DNA of 64,000 bases. Source: Echinicola strongylocentroti. Its GTDB lineage: Bacteria > Bacteroidota > Bacteroidia > Cytophagales > Cyclobacteriaceae. Positions within the stretch are counted from its first letter, which is position 1, and every line of letters starts with the position of its first letter. A program made the translations under genes and the position numbers. Under the pieces are notes generated by a model. That model was not told the origin of the DNA, made no database searches, and saw only the letters and a list, made by a program, of their open reading frames with translations. Shown here piece by piece: positions 48,481-60,557 of this stretch. The stretch covers positions 3,847,501-3,911,500 of the forward strand of contig NZ_CP030041.1 in assembly GCF_003260975.1 (NCBI RefSeq), in the 5' to 3' direction.

Positions 48481-48984
48481 ATGAGTGAGATAAAGACATT
48501 AGTACTTAATCATAAGCAAATCCATCAAAAGATCGTCCGCATCGCCTACGAAATTTATGAAAGGAATGCGGGAGAGCAGGAGCTGGTTTTTGCTGGAGTG
48601 ACGGGGATGGGCAGTGTCCTAGCGGGTATTTTAGCGGAGAAGGTCAGGGAGATCTCCCGTCTGGAAATTCAGCAAGTGGAAGTTTCCCTGGACAAGTTTA
48701 CCAAGGAGCAGCCAGCAGTACTCGTCCATCCTGAAGTGGACCTGACAGATAAGTGCCTGCTGATCGTGGATGATGTGCTGAATTCTGGGCGCACACTTAC
48801 CTATGTGATGGAGCCTTTTGTGAAATATGCCGTGAAGAAGATCGAAATAGCCGTTTTAGTGAACAGAAGCCATAAGAAATTCCCTGTTTCTGCAGATTAT
48901 ACAGGCTACGAACTGGCCACGACTTTAAGTGAGAATATTGAGGTGCACTTGGATGACCATGATTCCACAGTTTACCTACAATAG
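48481..48984 (+). CDS. PyrR-like phosphoribosyltransferase
   Basis: 167 residues of the type I phosphoribosyltransferase fold. The PRPP loop is LLIVDDVLNSGRTLTY, the pyrophosphate loop FAGVTGMGSVLA, and the C-terminus PVSADYTGYELATT resembles PyrR, the uracil phosphoribosyltransferase and RNA-binding regulator of pyr genes. Whether it binds RNA in this phylum is unknown; no pyr gene is adjacent. panB follows 88 bases downstream. Confidence 0.85.
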   Translation: MSEIKTLVLNHKQIHQKIVRIAYEIYERNAGEQELVFAGVTGMGSVLAGILAEKVREISRLEIQQVEVSLDKFTKEQPAVLVHPEVDLTDKCLLIVDDVLNSGRTLTYVMEPFVKYAVKKIEIAVLVNRSHKKFPVSADYTGYELATTLSENIEVHLDDHDSTVYLQ

Positions 48985-49072
48985 CAATAGTCAGCATGAC
49001 GATAGCATAAGGCAATAAGCCCAACAAGACTAAAATACCCAAGACCAAATACTATACTAATACCCAACGACC

Positions 49073-49894
49073 ATGTCCGTACATCAATCCTCCAATATCA
49101 AGAGAATCACGACCCACGTCTTGCAGGAAATGAAGACCCGCGGTGAAAAAATATCCATGCTGACCGCTTATGATTTTTCAATGGCGGGGATTTTGGATGG
49201 AGCAGGGCTGGACATCATCTTGGTGGGAGATTCAGCTTCCAATGTAATGGCTGGTCACGAAACTACCTTGCCGATTACGCTGGATCAGATGATCTACCAT
49301 GCCTCATCTGTAGTGCGCGCAGTAAAACGCGCATTGGTGGTGGTGGACATTCCCTTTGGTTCTTATCAAGGGAACTCCTCAGAGGCCCTTCGCTCTGCGA
49401 TCAGGATCATGAAGGAATCTGGAGCGCATGCGGTGAAAGTAGAAGGTGGGGCCGAGATCAAGGAGTCTGTCGTGCGTATATTGAGTGCGGGCGTACCGGT
49501 GATGGGGCATTTGGGGCTTACGCCACAGTCCATTTATAAGTTCGGCACCTATACGGTAAGGGCAAAAGAAGAAGATGAAGCCGCTAAATTGATCGCTGAC
49601 GCCAAGGTGCTGGAAGAGTGTGGTTGCTTTGCGATCACACTGGAGAAGATCCCTGCGAAGCTCGCCAAAAAAGTGGCCGAAACCGTGTCCATTCCGGTGA
49701 TCGGTATTGGAGCGGGACCTTATGTGGATGGCCAAGTGCTGGTCGTACACGATTTGTTGGGGATTACGCAGGAGTTCAAGCCACGGTTTTTGCGACAATA
49801 TGCTGATTTGAGAGGGGTGATGACCGAAGCAGTGGAAGGCTACATAAAGGATGTCAAATCCAGTGACTTCCCCAATGATAAGGAGAGTTATTAA
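49073..49894 (+). CDS. panB: 3-methyl-2-oxobutanoate hydroxymethyltransferase
   Basis: 273 residues, TIM barrel. Family motifs: [20 protein letters not shown] near the start, [18 protein letters not shown] with the metal ligand Asp, DIPFGSY, VKVEGG, and [20 protein letters not shown] near the C-terminus. It makes ketopantoate from 2-oxoisovalerate in pantothenate synthesis, using methylene-tetrahydrofolate. No panC or panD nearby. Terminator follows. Confidence 0.96.
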   Translation: MSVHQSSNIKRITTHVLQEMKTRGEKISMLTAYDFSMAGILDGAGLDIILVGDSASNVMAGHETTLPITLDQMIYHASSVVRAVKRALVVVDIPFGSYQGNSSEALRSAIRIMKESGAHAVKVEGGAEIKESVVRILSAGVPVMGHLGLTPQSIYKFGTYTVRAKEEDEAAKLIADAKVLEECGCFAITLEKIPAKLAKKVAETVSIPVIGIGAGPYVDGQVLVVHDLLGITQEFKPRFLRQYADLRGVMTEAVEGYIKDVKSSDFPNDKESY

Positions 49895-52489
<2,595 letters not shown>

Positions 52490-52570
52490 TGCTTGGCATG
52501 ATTTCTCTAGCTTGGTCTATGCATTTTGAATCACAATAGATCAACTAGCACATATTCTAGGATTATCAAA

Positions 52571-52606
52571 AAAAAGGGCTGACAAAATATTTTGTCAGCC
52601 CTTTTT
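52571..52606. terminator. Bidirectional terminator between icd and the DUF1080 gene
   Basis: A perfect 32-base palindrome (52573-52604) centred on 52588/52589, including GGGCTGACAAAAT and its complement, with T runs on both strands. It serves the convergent flanking genes. Confidence 0.93.
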
Positions 52607-52627
52607 CTGAATCAAATGGCTTAATGT

Positions 52628-53386
52628 TTATAGCTCTTTGATCATGATGTTCTTAAACCAGATGTTGTTCCCATGGTCTTGGAGGGATATTTTGCCTTTT
52701 TGGTACTGGCCAAATCCTTCCATGTTTTTGAATTTACTGTTGGCGATAAGCTCCTTCCAGTTGTCGTCCCAAAGTGTGGTCTCTACCGTTGTGACTCCAT
52801 TAAGTTTGAAGGTAAGCTTGCCTTGATTGACGATGATTTCGGAAGTGTTCCATTCACCAACGGGGTTTTCAGCTTCTTCTTTGGCTTTGATCAGGTCATA
52901 AAGGTCCCCGGTGCGATGTTTTTCGATTTTGCCATCTGGGTGACCATCATTGTCCAGCAACTGATATTCAGGGCCTGTGTTATAAGGGTGCTTGTATTCA
53001 TCCAATTCCTGCACCAAGAACATAATTCCGCTGTTGCCGTTTTTGGAAATCTTCCAGTCCAATTTTAGGTGGAAGTTATCATAAACTTTTTCCGTAACGA
53101 TATCTCCGCCGCCGTTTACTTGCCAGTTTTCTTTATTGGAAGCATCCAGAAAGAGGACACCATCTTCTACCTTCCAGGCAGGACCTACCGTCTCCTTGTT
53201 GTAATTGGTCCATCCGTCCAGGTTTTGGCCGTTGAAGAGTTTGGTCCACTCGTCATCTGTAGAAGTGGTGGTTTTTACAGAAACTTCCTCATTGACCGTT
53301 TCATTTTCGGTATTTCCCTTTTCTGAAGGACTGCAGGCTGTCGCCATGAGGCCAAGTATGGATAGGGATAAAATAGTTGTTTTCAT
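52628..53386 (-). CDS. DUF1080 lipoprotein (3-keto-disaccharide hydrolase family)
   Basis: 252 residues. Lipoprotein signal ending ATAC (Cys18), a low-complexity Glu/Thr linker, then a concanavalin-like DUF1080 domain: LFNGQNLDGWTNYN at its start, DFHLKLDWKISKNGNSGIMF-type core (here FHLKLDWKISKNGNSG) and a final ISLQDHGNNIWFKNIMIKEL. Characterised members hydrolyse 3-keto-glycosides. Last gene of the minus-strand arm of the oxidised-sugar cluster; ends near the bidirectional terminator. Confidence 0.92.
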   Translation of the reverse strand: MKTTILSLSILGLMATACSPSEKGNTENETVNEEVSVKTTTSTDDEWTKLFNGQNLDGWTNYNKETVGPAWKVEDGVLFLDASNKENWQVNGGGDIVTEKVYDNFHLKLDWKISKNGNSGIMFLVQELDEYKHPYNTGPEYQLLDNDGHPDGKIEKHRTGDLYDLIKAKEEAENPVGEWNTSEIIVNQGKLTFKLNGVTTVETTLWDDNWKELIANSKFKNMEGFGQYQKGKISLQDHGNNIWFKNIMIKEL

Positions 53387-53440
53387 AGTAATGAAATGAT
53401 GAAAAGAGGACTTTTAAATAGCCCTCTTTAAGATTTAGGG

Positions 53441-53866
53441 TTATTTCTTAAGCATTAAGACGTATTTGACCATTTTTTTGGCATCGTCTTCAGATAGCCC
53501 AGGGTGAGCGGGCATGGGTACTTGCCCCCAAACTCCGTTGTTGCCTTCGACTACTCTTTTGGCGAGTGTTTCGATGTTTTCATCCGTGCTTTCATATTTT
53601 TCGGCCACATCCTTATATGCAGGGCCTACGATTTTACGTTCTACCATATGGCAGCTAGGGCAATCGGATTCTTTGACGAGGGCCAGGCCATCCACATAAT
53701 CTGGATTGTCCTTGTACATTTCGTCAAAACTCATTTCCTTTTTTGGGGCTTCGGTTTCGGTAGTGCTTACTGCCTCTTCCGTTTTGGTGTCTGACCCTCC
53801 GCCACAGGCGTAGGCCATTCCTGCAAGTGCCATGACACCTGCGCTAGCTAATTTACTTAAGTTCAT
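53441..53866 (-). CDS. Lipoprotein c-type cytochrome
   Basis: 141 residues. Lipobox AYAC (Cys21) followed by a Thr/Glu-rich linker, then a class I cytochrome c domain: heme site CPSCH (Cys69, Cys72, His73) and axial Met118 in QVPMPAH. Anchored to a membrane on the periplasmic side. Its position between the TIM-barrel and DUF1080 genes suggests it accepts electrons from the GMC flavoprotein encoded on the opposite strand of the cluster. Confidence 0.92.
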   Translation of the reverse strand: MNLSKLASAGVMALAGMAYACGGGSDTKTEEAVSTTETEAPKKEMSFDEMYKDNPDYVDGLALVKESDCPSCHMVERKIVGPAYKDVAEKYESTDENIETLAKRVVEGNNGVWGQVPMPAHPGLSEDDAKKMVKYVLMLKK

Positions 53867-53911
53867 TGGTTTTATAGGTTTGTTTTTATTTGATTATACG
53901 CTTTCTTGCCA

Positions 53912-54004
53912 GTAGGTTTTATTTCTCACAGAATACACAGAACACCCAGAATGAAATAAGGTTTTTAGGAGGTTTCCGTGGTTTCCATGAGCACCTATTT
54001 AATT
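53912..54004. repeat. Dispersed intergenic repeat, copy 2
   Basis: Same block order as 2760-2844: GTAGGTTTTATTTCTCAC, then CACCCAGAATGAA, then GCACCTATTTAATT. Its right end covers the last codons and the TAG stop of the adjacent TIM-barrel gene, so that gene's 3' end lies inside the repeat. Confidence 0.75.
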
Positions 54005-55050
54005 CCTAGTATCTTTTTATTGAGCGCATCATCAGTGCCTGCTGAGGCAAAATCGTCAAAGGACTTTTCTGTTACCCTGATGATTTTTTCACTGATGAAC
54101 TTGGCACCTTCGGTGGCGCCTGCCTCAGGATGTTTGATGGCGCATTCCCATTCCAAAACTGCCCAGCCATCAAAACCATATTGGGACAATTTGCTGAAAA
54201 TGGCGTTGAAGTCCACCTGTCCGTCTCCAAGTGAGCGGAATCTCCCAGCCCTGTTTATCCAGCTTTGGTAACCACCGTAGACACCTTGTTTTCCTGTAGG
54301 GTTAAACTCAGCGTCTTTGACATGGAACATTTTGATCCTGTCATGGTAGAAGTCTATAAACTGCACATAATCCAAGCACTGCAATACAAAGTGACTTGGA
54401 TCGTAAAGGATGTTTGCCCTGGGGTGATGGTTTACTTTTTCGAGAAACATCTCAAAGGTGACGCCATCATGCAGGTCTTCTCCCGGATGCAATTCATAGC
54501 ATAAATCTACACCATTTTTGTCAAATTCATCGAGTATTGGGAGCCACCTTTTTGCCAATTCGTCAAAACCTGCATCCACCAGCCCCGCAGGTCGTTGCGG
54601 CCAAGGGTAAACGGTGTGCCACATCAGTGCACCGCTGAAGGTGCCGTGTTTGGTCAGGCCTAGGTTTTTGGACGCTTTTGCGGCATACATGAGTTGTTGC
54701 GTGGCCCAGGCTGATTTGCCTTCGAGGTTTCCTTTGAGCTCATCAGGAGCAAAAGCATCAAACAATTCATTATAGGCAGGATTGACCGCTACTAGCTGGC
54801 CTTGTAAGTGGGTGCTTAGTTCGGATATTTCCAAACCGGCATCGTTTACGGTTTTTTTGATTTCATCCGCGTAGTTTTGGCTTTCGGCTGCTTTTTTCAA
54901 ATCCATTAGCCTCCCGTCCCAAGAAGGTATCTGGACGGCCTTGTAGCCTATGCTCGCTGCCCATTCACAGATGCTTTTTAGGCTGTTGAATGGGGCTTGA
55001 TCATCTACAAATTGCGCCAAAAATAATGCAGGGCCTTGGATGGTCTTCAT
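53995..55050 (-). CDS. Sugar phosphate isomerase/epimerase (TIM barrel)
   Basis: 351 residues of the AP-endonuclease-2/xylose-isomerase-like superfamily. Candidate metal ligands are Glu in CYELHPGEDL, Asp/His in YDPSHFVLQ, His in MFHVKDAEF and Glu in AVLEWECA. There is no signal peptide, so it is cytoplasmic. Members of this clade act on keto-sugars or inosose. It lies 184 bases downstream of the Gfo/Idh/MocA gene. Its last codons and stop lie in a dispersed repeat. Confidence 0.9.
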   Translation of the reverse strand: MKTIQGPALFLAQFVDDQAPFNSLKSICEWAASIGYKAVQIPSWDGRLMDLKKAAESQNYADEIKKTVNDAGLEISELSTHLQGQLVAVNPAYNELFDAFAPDELKGNLEGKSAWATQQLMYAAKASKNLGLTKHGTFSGALMWHTVYPWPQRPAGLVDAGFDELAKRWLPILDEFDKNGVDLCYELHPGEDLHDGVTFEMFLEKVNHHPRANILYDPSHFVLQCLDYVQFIDFYHDRIKMFHVKDAEFNPTGKQGVYGGYQSWINRAGRFRSLGDGQVDFNAIFSKLSQYGFDGWAVLEWECAIKHPEAGATEGAKFISEKIIRVTEKSFDDFASAGTDDALNKKILGIK

Positions 55051-55233
55051 ACGTTGGTTTTTTTAAAGTTTATTAAATTAATCGTTTTAGCAATAAGGTT
55101 TCAAACGCAAAATACGTTCTTTCATCCTATTCTTTAAATTTTTTAAAGGCTTTTTATTGCCTATTCTCGACATGAGAGTCGGTGAAGGAGTCAAAAAGCG
55201 TTTAACTTCCCCAATTGGTAGGCTATATATCAC

Positions 55234-56400
55234 CTAAATTTCAAATTTTGTCCACTTTTGCTCGGACTTGCCACTTTTTACGACTTGCTCGATAAAAGCC
55301 ATGCCTCGCACACCATCTTCTGTCCCTGGAAAATCCAGCCATTCCTTTTCTGGTGTTTGTCCAGTAAGCTTGGCCAAGAGGGTTTTGGCAAAATTATTAT
55401 AATGGTTGGCAAAGGCTTCCAAGTATCCCTCTGGGTGTCCAGCAGGGGTTCTGGCGTTGGCCAAGGCATAACTGGAAAGGTACGGGATATTTGCTCCTGC
55501 ACGGTAGATTTGGTCAGGTTGCTCTGGGTGACGGACGATCAGGGAATTGGCATCATCTTGCTGCCATTCCAGTCCGGCTTTGTCGCCATACACTCTGATT
55601 TTAAGGTTGTTTTCCGCTCCAGTAGCCACTTGGCTGGCCATTAATACTCCAGAAGCACCATTGTCAAATTTTAGTAGGACGGTGCCATCATCATCTAGGG
55701 AGCGACCGTCGATGGTGGTGTTCAGGTCGGCGCAGAGCTTGTCAAGCTTAAGCCCACTGACATATTCTGCCAAGTTCATCGCATGGGTGCCAATGTCTCC
55801 CATGCAGCCGGCTACTCCACTTTTCTTAGGGTCTGTTCTCCATGCAGCTTGCTTGTTTTCGTCGTCAGCAAAACTTTTCCACAGCCATCCCTGTGGATAT
55901 TCCACATATACTTTTCTGATATTGCCCAAGGTCCCATTGGCAACGAGCTGCTTGGCTTCTTTCACCATGGGATAGCCGGTATAGGTATGGGTGAGGCAAA
56001 AGAGCATGCCCGTTTCTTGTATGACTTTTTCGAGCTCTTTGGCTTCGTCTAAGGTCAGGGTCATAGGCTTGTCCAAAACGACATGGAAGCCATTTTTCAA
56101 CGCTTTGATAGCGGGGTCAAAATGTACGTGGTTTGGGGTCACGATGCTTACAAAGTCGATGCGCTCTCCCTCGGGAAGTTGCTTCTCCTTTTCATACATT
56201 TCATCGTAGGATTGGTAGACACGGTTGCTGTGCAGATAAAGTTCTTTGCCTGCTTGTTCGGATTTTTCCGGTTGGCTACTGAATGCTCCTGCGACCAATT
56301 CTATTTGTCCGTCCATATTGGCGGCGATACGGTGGACGGCTCCTATGAATGAGCCAGGGCCTCCACCGATCATGCCCATTCGGAGTTTACGATGATTCAT
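55234..56400 (-). CDS. Gfo/Idh/MocA family oxidoreductase
   Basis: 388 residues. Rossmann motif GMIGGGPGSFIGAVHR at the N-terminus, the EKP-like catalytic loop VLDKPMTLTLDEA, and the C-terminal half with GCMGDIGTHAMNLAEYV containing the catalytic Asp-x-x-x-His pair. No signal peptide. NAD(P)-dependent oxidation or reduction of a sugar or inositol, likely of a keto-sugar here. First gene of the minus-strand arm, divergent from the transporter gene. Confidence 0.93.
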   Translation of the reverse strand: MNHRKLRMGMIGGGPGSFIGAVHRIAANMDGQIELVAGAFSSQPEKSEQAGKELYLHSNRVYQSYDEMYEKEKQLPEGERIDFVSIVTPNHVHFDPAIKALKNGFHVVLDKPMTLTLDEAKELEKVIQETGMLFCLTHTYTGYPMVKEAKQLVANGTLGNIRKVYVEYPQGWLWKSFADDENKQAAWRTDPKKSGVAGCMGDIGTHAMNLAEYVSGLKLDKLCADLNTTIDGRSLDDDGTVLLKFDNGASGVLMASQVATGAENNLKIRVYGDKAGLEWQQDDANSLIVRHPEQPDQIYRAGANIPYLSSYALANARTPAGHPEGYLEAFANHYNNFAKTLLAKLTGQTPEKEWLDFPGTEDGVRGMAFIEQVVKSGKSEQKWTKFEI

Positions 56401-56709
56401 AATATTTACTGCTTTTAGATTTTATCTGTTATATAAATTTATTTTTGATGCGTAGGTAATCCCATCCTTATTACTATCGTTCGTTTTCCAATGACCAAAG
56501 ATTTTTTTAGTGATCAACAGCGATATAGTGATGCGAATGGTATTGATTCGTGACATAGAACTACTATACTTACATCTTTGTCTCAACGAAACTAAAATTA
56601 AGTGAAAAACACTAAAATTTAAATTATTATTTAAGTAGTTTGGTTTTTTCTTTTTAAGTTGAAAATTGAAAATCACACAAAAAACCTATTAAAAACCTAT
56701 TAAAGACTT
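56401..56709. promoter_or_regulatory. Divergent promoter region of the oxidised-sugar cluster
   Basis: 309 bases between two divergently transcribed arms. It is AT-rich and has no gene. Both arms must be transcribed from here, so a shared operator is likely, but no transcription factor gene or obvious inverted-repeat operator lies beside it. Confidence 0.45.
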
Positions 56710-57942
56710 ATGAATTTCAATACAAAATTTAAACTGTCCTTTATGATGTTCCTCGAATTTTTCATTTGGGGAGGATGGTTTGTCACTTTGGGATTGTTCC
56801 TTGAAAAAAACTTGAGTACCACAGGAGCACAAAGCGCAGCGGCGTTTTCGACGCAATCTTTCGGAGCTATAATCGCTCCATTTATTATCGGGCTTATTGC
56901 TGATAAGTATTTTAATGCAGAAAGGATTTTGGGAGTACTCCACCTGATCGGTGCGGTACTAATGTTCCAGATGTACAATGCAGAGGATTTTACGGCCTTT
57001 TATCCCTATGTATTTGCCTATATGGTGGCTTATATGCCCACCTTGGCTTTGGTGAATTCAGTGTCCTTCAATCAGATGACCAATCCAGAAAAAGAGTTTG
57101 GAGTGATCCGAGTGTGGGGAACCATTGGCTGGATTATAGCAGGTTTGACGATTAGTTTGGTCTTTGCATGGGACTCATCGGAAAATGCAGCAGCAGGCAT
57201 GTTGAGAAATACATTTTTGATGACTTGTATTGCTTCCCTAGTGTTGGGGATTTACAGTTTTATGTTGCCTAAGACCCCTCCAAAAATTGCCAAAGGCGAG
57301 AAAAAAACCATCACAGAAATTCTCGGATTGGATGCTTTCGCTTTGTTGAAAGATAAAAACTATTTGATTTTCTTTCTTGCCTCGATCATGATCTGTATCC
57401 CTTTGGCTTTCTATTATCAAAATGCCAGTTTGTTTTTGGGAGAGATAGAAATGACCAACCTTACCAGTAAAATGGCCTTAGGACAGGTAAGTGAAGTGTT
57501 GTTCATGTTGTTGCTACCGGTATTCTTTGGAAAATTTGGTATTAAGAAAACGCTACTTGTGGGTATGATAGCTTGGGTAGTGCGATATGCCTTATTCGCC
57601 TATGGTAATGTGAACGAGTTGTCATTTATGCTGTTGATAGGAATTGCCTTACATGGTATTTGTTATGACTTCTTCTTTGTTTCAGGCCAGATCTACACCG
57701 ATTCTAAAGCAGGGGAGAAATTCAAAAGTGCGGCTCAAGGAATGATTACCTTGGCTACTTACGGAGTGGGGATGTTGATTGGTTTCTGGGTAGCCGGAGT
57801 AATCACGGACACTTACGTTACTCCTGATGGAGTGCATGATTGGCAGACCATCTGGTTGATTCCATCAGGAATTGCAGTGTTAGTTGCCTTAACGTTTGCC
57901 TTGGCATTTAAAGAGAAGAAGCCAACACCAGTGACTGCCTAA
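56710..57942 (+). CDS. NupG-like nucleoside/sugar:H+ symporter (MFS)
   Basis: 410 residues with about 12 membrane helices. The start KLSFMMFLEFFIWGGWFVTLG and FGVIRVWGTIGWI are typical of the nucleoside:H+ symporter family of the major facilitator superfamily. In Bacteroidota such genes are often found beside sugar-oxidation genes, so the substrate is probably a sugar or its keto derivative and not a nucleoside. First gene of the plus-strand arm; the isomerase gene follows after 12 bases. Confidence 0.9.
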   Translation: MNFNTKFKLSFMMFLEFFIWGGWFVTLGLFLEKNLSTTGAQSAAAFSTQSFGAIIAPFIIGLIADKYFNAERILGVLHLIGAVLMFQMYNAEDFTAFYPYVFAYMVAYMPTLALVNSVSFNQMTNPEKEFGVIRVWGTIGWIIAGLTISLVFAWDSSENAAAGMLRNTFLMTCIASLVLGIYSFMLPKTPPKIAKGEKKTITEILGLDAFALLKDKNYLIFFLASIMICIPLAFYYQNASLFLGEIEMTNLTSKMALGQVSEVLFMLLLPVFFGKFGIKKTLLVGMIAWVVRYALFAYGNVNELSFMLLIGIALHGICYDFFFVSGQIYTDSKAGEKFKSAAQGMITLATYGVGMLIGFWVAGVITDTYVTPDGVHDWQTIWLIPSGIAVLVALTFALAFKEKKPTPVTA

Positions 57943-57954
57943 AGAAATTTTATC

Positions 57955-58821
57955 ATGTCAGAAAGAAGATCCGCATTAAAGAAAATGGTATTGGGCACTG
58001 CTGCTTTAAGCGGCATGCCTTACCTGAATTTAAAAGCAAATAATAAACAAAACATGTTGAAAGGAAATATTAACCATTCCGTGTGCCGGTGGACCTATGG
58101 TCATTTGTCACTGGATGAATTATGTGTACTGATCAAAGATATTGGATTTAGCGCCATTGATTTGTTGGGGCCAAATGACTGGCCTACAGCCCAGAAGCAT
58201 GGCGTGTACAGCTCCATGTGCAATGGTGCTGAAATCAGCCTTGAAGAAGGCTTTAACCATACGGAATACCATGATACGTTGATCAAGAATTATTCCGAAA
58301 TGATTCCCCTAGTGGCCAAGAATGGCTATAAGAACCTGATCTGTTTCAGTGGTAACAGAAATGGCATGGATGAGGAAACCGGTCTTCAAAACAGCGTGAA
58401 AGGATTGCAGAAATTGCTGCCTTTGGCAGAAAAGCACGGCGTCACCCTGACCATGGAATTGCTAAACAGCAAGGTCAATCACCCAGATTATATGTGTGAC
58501 AAGAGTGTTTGGGGCGTAGAATTGTGCAAACGACTGGACAATGAGAACTTCAATCTCCTTTATGATATTTATCATATGCAAATCGATGAAGGTGATGTGA
58601 TACGTACGATTGGTGAGAATCACCAATATTATGGACATTACCACACTGCAGGTAATCCAGGCAGAAACGAAATCGATGACACGCAGGAGCTAAATTATCC
58701 GGCAATCATTAAAGCCATTGCGAAAACAGGCTTTAAAGGTTATATTGCTCAGGAGTTTATCCCAAAGGCTGACGACAAGGCCGCGTCACTTAGAGAGGCT
58801 ATCGCCTTATGTGACATATAA
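57955..58821 (+). CDS. Hydroxypyruvate isomerase-like TIM-barrel protein
   Basis: 288 residues. N-terminal ERRSALKKMVLGTAALSG resembles a Tat signal, suggesting export. The barrel carries VCRWTYGH at the start and candidate metal ligands Glu in TMELLNSK, Asp in LLYDIYHMQIDEG, His in GHYHTAGNPGRNE and a terminal Glu in IAQEF. Related to hydroxypyruvate isomerases but likely acts on a keto-sugar in the periplasm, given the neighbours. The GMC gene begins 39 bases later. Confidence 0.88.
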   Translation: MSERRSALKKMVLGTAALSGMPYLNLKANNKQNMLKGNINHSVCRWTYGHLSLDELCVLIKDIGFSAIDLLGPNDWPTAQKHGVYSSMCNGAEISLEEGFNHTEYHDTLIKNYSEMIPLVAKNGYKNLICFSGNRNGMDEETGLQNSVKGLQKLLPLAEKHGVTLTMELLNSKVNHPDYMCDKSVWGVELCKRLDNENFNLLYDIYHMQIDEGDVIRTIGENHQYYGHYHTAGNPGRNEIDDTQELNYPAIIKAIAKTGFKGYIAQEFIPKADDKAASLREAIALCDI

Positions 58822-58860
58822 ATAAACCCGGATAACCTAACAAAAACCTATAGATGAATT

Positions 58861-60539
58861 ATGGCAAATCAAGAGTATGATGCAATTGTCGTCGGCTCAG
58901 GAATTAGCGGCGGTTGGGCTGCTAAGGAGTTGACAGAAAAAGGGCTCAAGGTTTTGCTGCTCGAAAGGGGGCAAAATGTGGAGCACGTTAAAGATTATAA
59001 GAATGCGACGTTGCCTCCTTGGGAAATTCCCCATAGAGGAAGGCGGACAACAGAAATGGCAGAAAATCACCCTAACCTTAAGAGAGATTACGTGCTGAAT
59101 GAATTGGTGCTGGACTGGTGGGCGCATGAAGATACTTCTCCCTATGTGGAGGAGAAGCCTTTTACTTGGTTCAGGGGCTATCAAGTGGGGGGAGATCCTT
59201 GCTTTGGGGGAGACAAAGTTACCGTTGGTCAGATATGGACTTTGAAGCCAACCTGAAGGAGGGTATTGCCGTGGATTGGCCGATCAGGTATAAGGACATT
59301 GCACCTTGGTATGATTATGTAGAGAAATTTGCCGGAATTGCAGGCAATAGAGATGGTCTTGATGTGTTGCCAGATGGGGAGTTTATGCCGCCATTTGCAA
59401 TGAACTGCGTCGAAAAGGACGTGAAGGAGCGTATAGCGAAAAAATTTGATGGAAAGCGTCACCTCATCAACTCCCGTGTAGCCAATATTACTGAGCCGCT
59501 TCCAGGTAGGCCAGGTTGTCAATCGAGAAATAAATGTTGGTTAGGATGTCCTTTTGGGGGGTATTTCAGTACCCAGGCGTCTACTTTGCCTGCCGCTATG
59601 GCCACAGGAAACCTTACATTGAGACCATATTCCATCGTTCATCGGTTACTGTATGATAAGGATACCAAAAAAGCAACTGGTGTAGAAGTGGTAGATGCAG
59701 AAACTATGGAGACGATCGAATATAAATCTAAGATCGTGTTCCTTTGTGCTTCGGCGCTTAATTCTGCCCATGTGCTGATGCGTTCCGCTACAGATATTTG
59801 GCCAGAGGGATTGGGCAGTAGCTCTGGTGAGCTAGGCCATAATGTCATGGATCATCATTTTAGATTGGGAGCAAGAGGGACTGTAGAAGGCTATGATGAT
59901 AAATATTATTTTGGCAGAAGGCCTGGAGGTGTTTACATTCCACGATATCGAAATGTAGGTAATGATAAGCGAGACTATGTGCGTGGTTTTGGTTACCAAG
60001 GCGGTGCCAGTAGAAGTGGGTGGGGCAGAAATGTCGCCGAAATGAATATCGGAGGCCCGCTTAAAGAAGCCCTTACGGAGCCAGGTCCTTGGAGTATGGG
60101 AATGATGGCTTTTGGTGAGATTCTTCCCTACCACGAAAATACCATCAAAATCAGTAAAGATGTAAAGGACAAGTGGGGCATGTATGCATTGGTAATGAAT
60201 GCTGAAATCAAGGATAATGAGGAGAAAATGCGTAAGGATATGATGAACGATGCAGCTGAAATGCTCGAAGCTGCTGGTGTCAAAGATATCCATACGTATG
60301 ATTCCGGATATACCTTCGGACAAGGAATCCATGAAATGGGAACTGCCCGGATGGGGAGAGATCCTAAATCTTCCGTCCTGAATGAAAATAACCAAGTATG
60401 GGATGCCAAGAATGTGTTTGTGACTGATGGGGCAGCGATGACTTCTGCCGCAGCGGTAAATCCATCACTGACCTATATGGCATTGACGGCTCGAGCGGCG
60501 GAGTTTGCAGTGAAGGAACTTAAAAAAGGAAATCTTTAA
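58861..60539 (+). pseudogene. GMC oxidoreductase with a -1 frameshift at GGGGGGA
   Basis: Two overlapping frames encode one protein. 58861-59256 starts with the FAD motif VVGSGISGGWAAKELTEKG and reads to YQVGG (residues 110-111), then goes out of frame. The following frame (open from 59166, only a TTG start) continues exactly as RSLLWGRQSYRWSD, the family sequence, and ends with the catalytic-site GIHEMGTARMG and AAVNPSLTYMALTA. The joined product is 559 residues, normal for the family. The break is a run of six G (59187-59192) where seven would be in frame; the heptamer G-GGG-GGA is also a canonical -1 slippery site. So this is a pseudogene, an assembly error, or programmed frameshifting. 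Family role: glycoside 3-dehydrogenase-like flavoprotein. Confidence 0.85.
59187..59193 (+). other. GGGGGGA heptamer at the frameshift of the GMC gene
   Basis: Zero-frame codons are GTG-GGG-GGA. After a -1 slip on GGG-GGA the next codon is AGA, giving the family-consensus Arg. A weak 5-bp stem (CTTTG 59202-59206 with CAAAG 59214-59218) begins 8 bases downstream. This fits a slippery-site arrangement, but the stem is weak. Confidence 0.4.
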
Positions 60540-60557
60540 CCCAAAACGACACAAATT

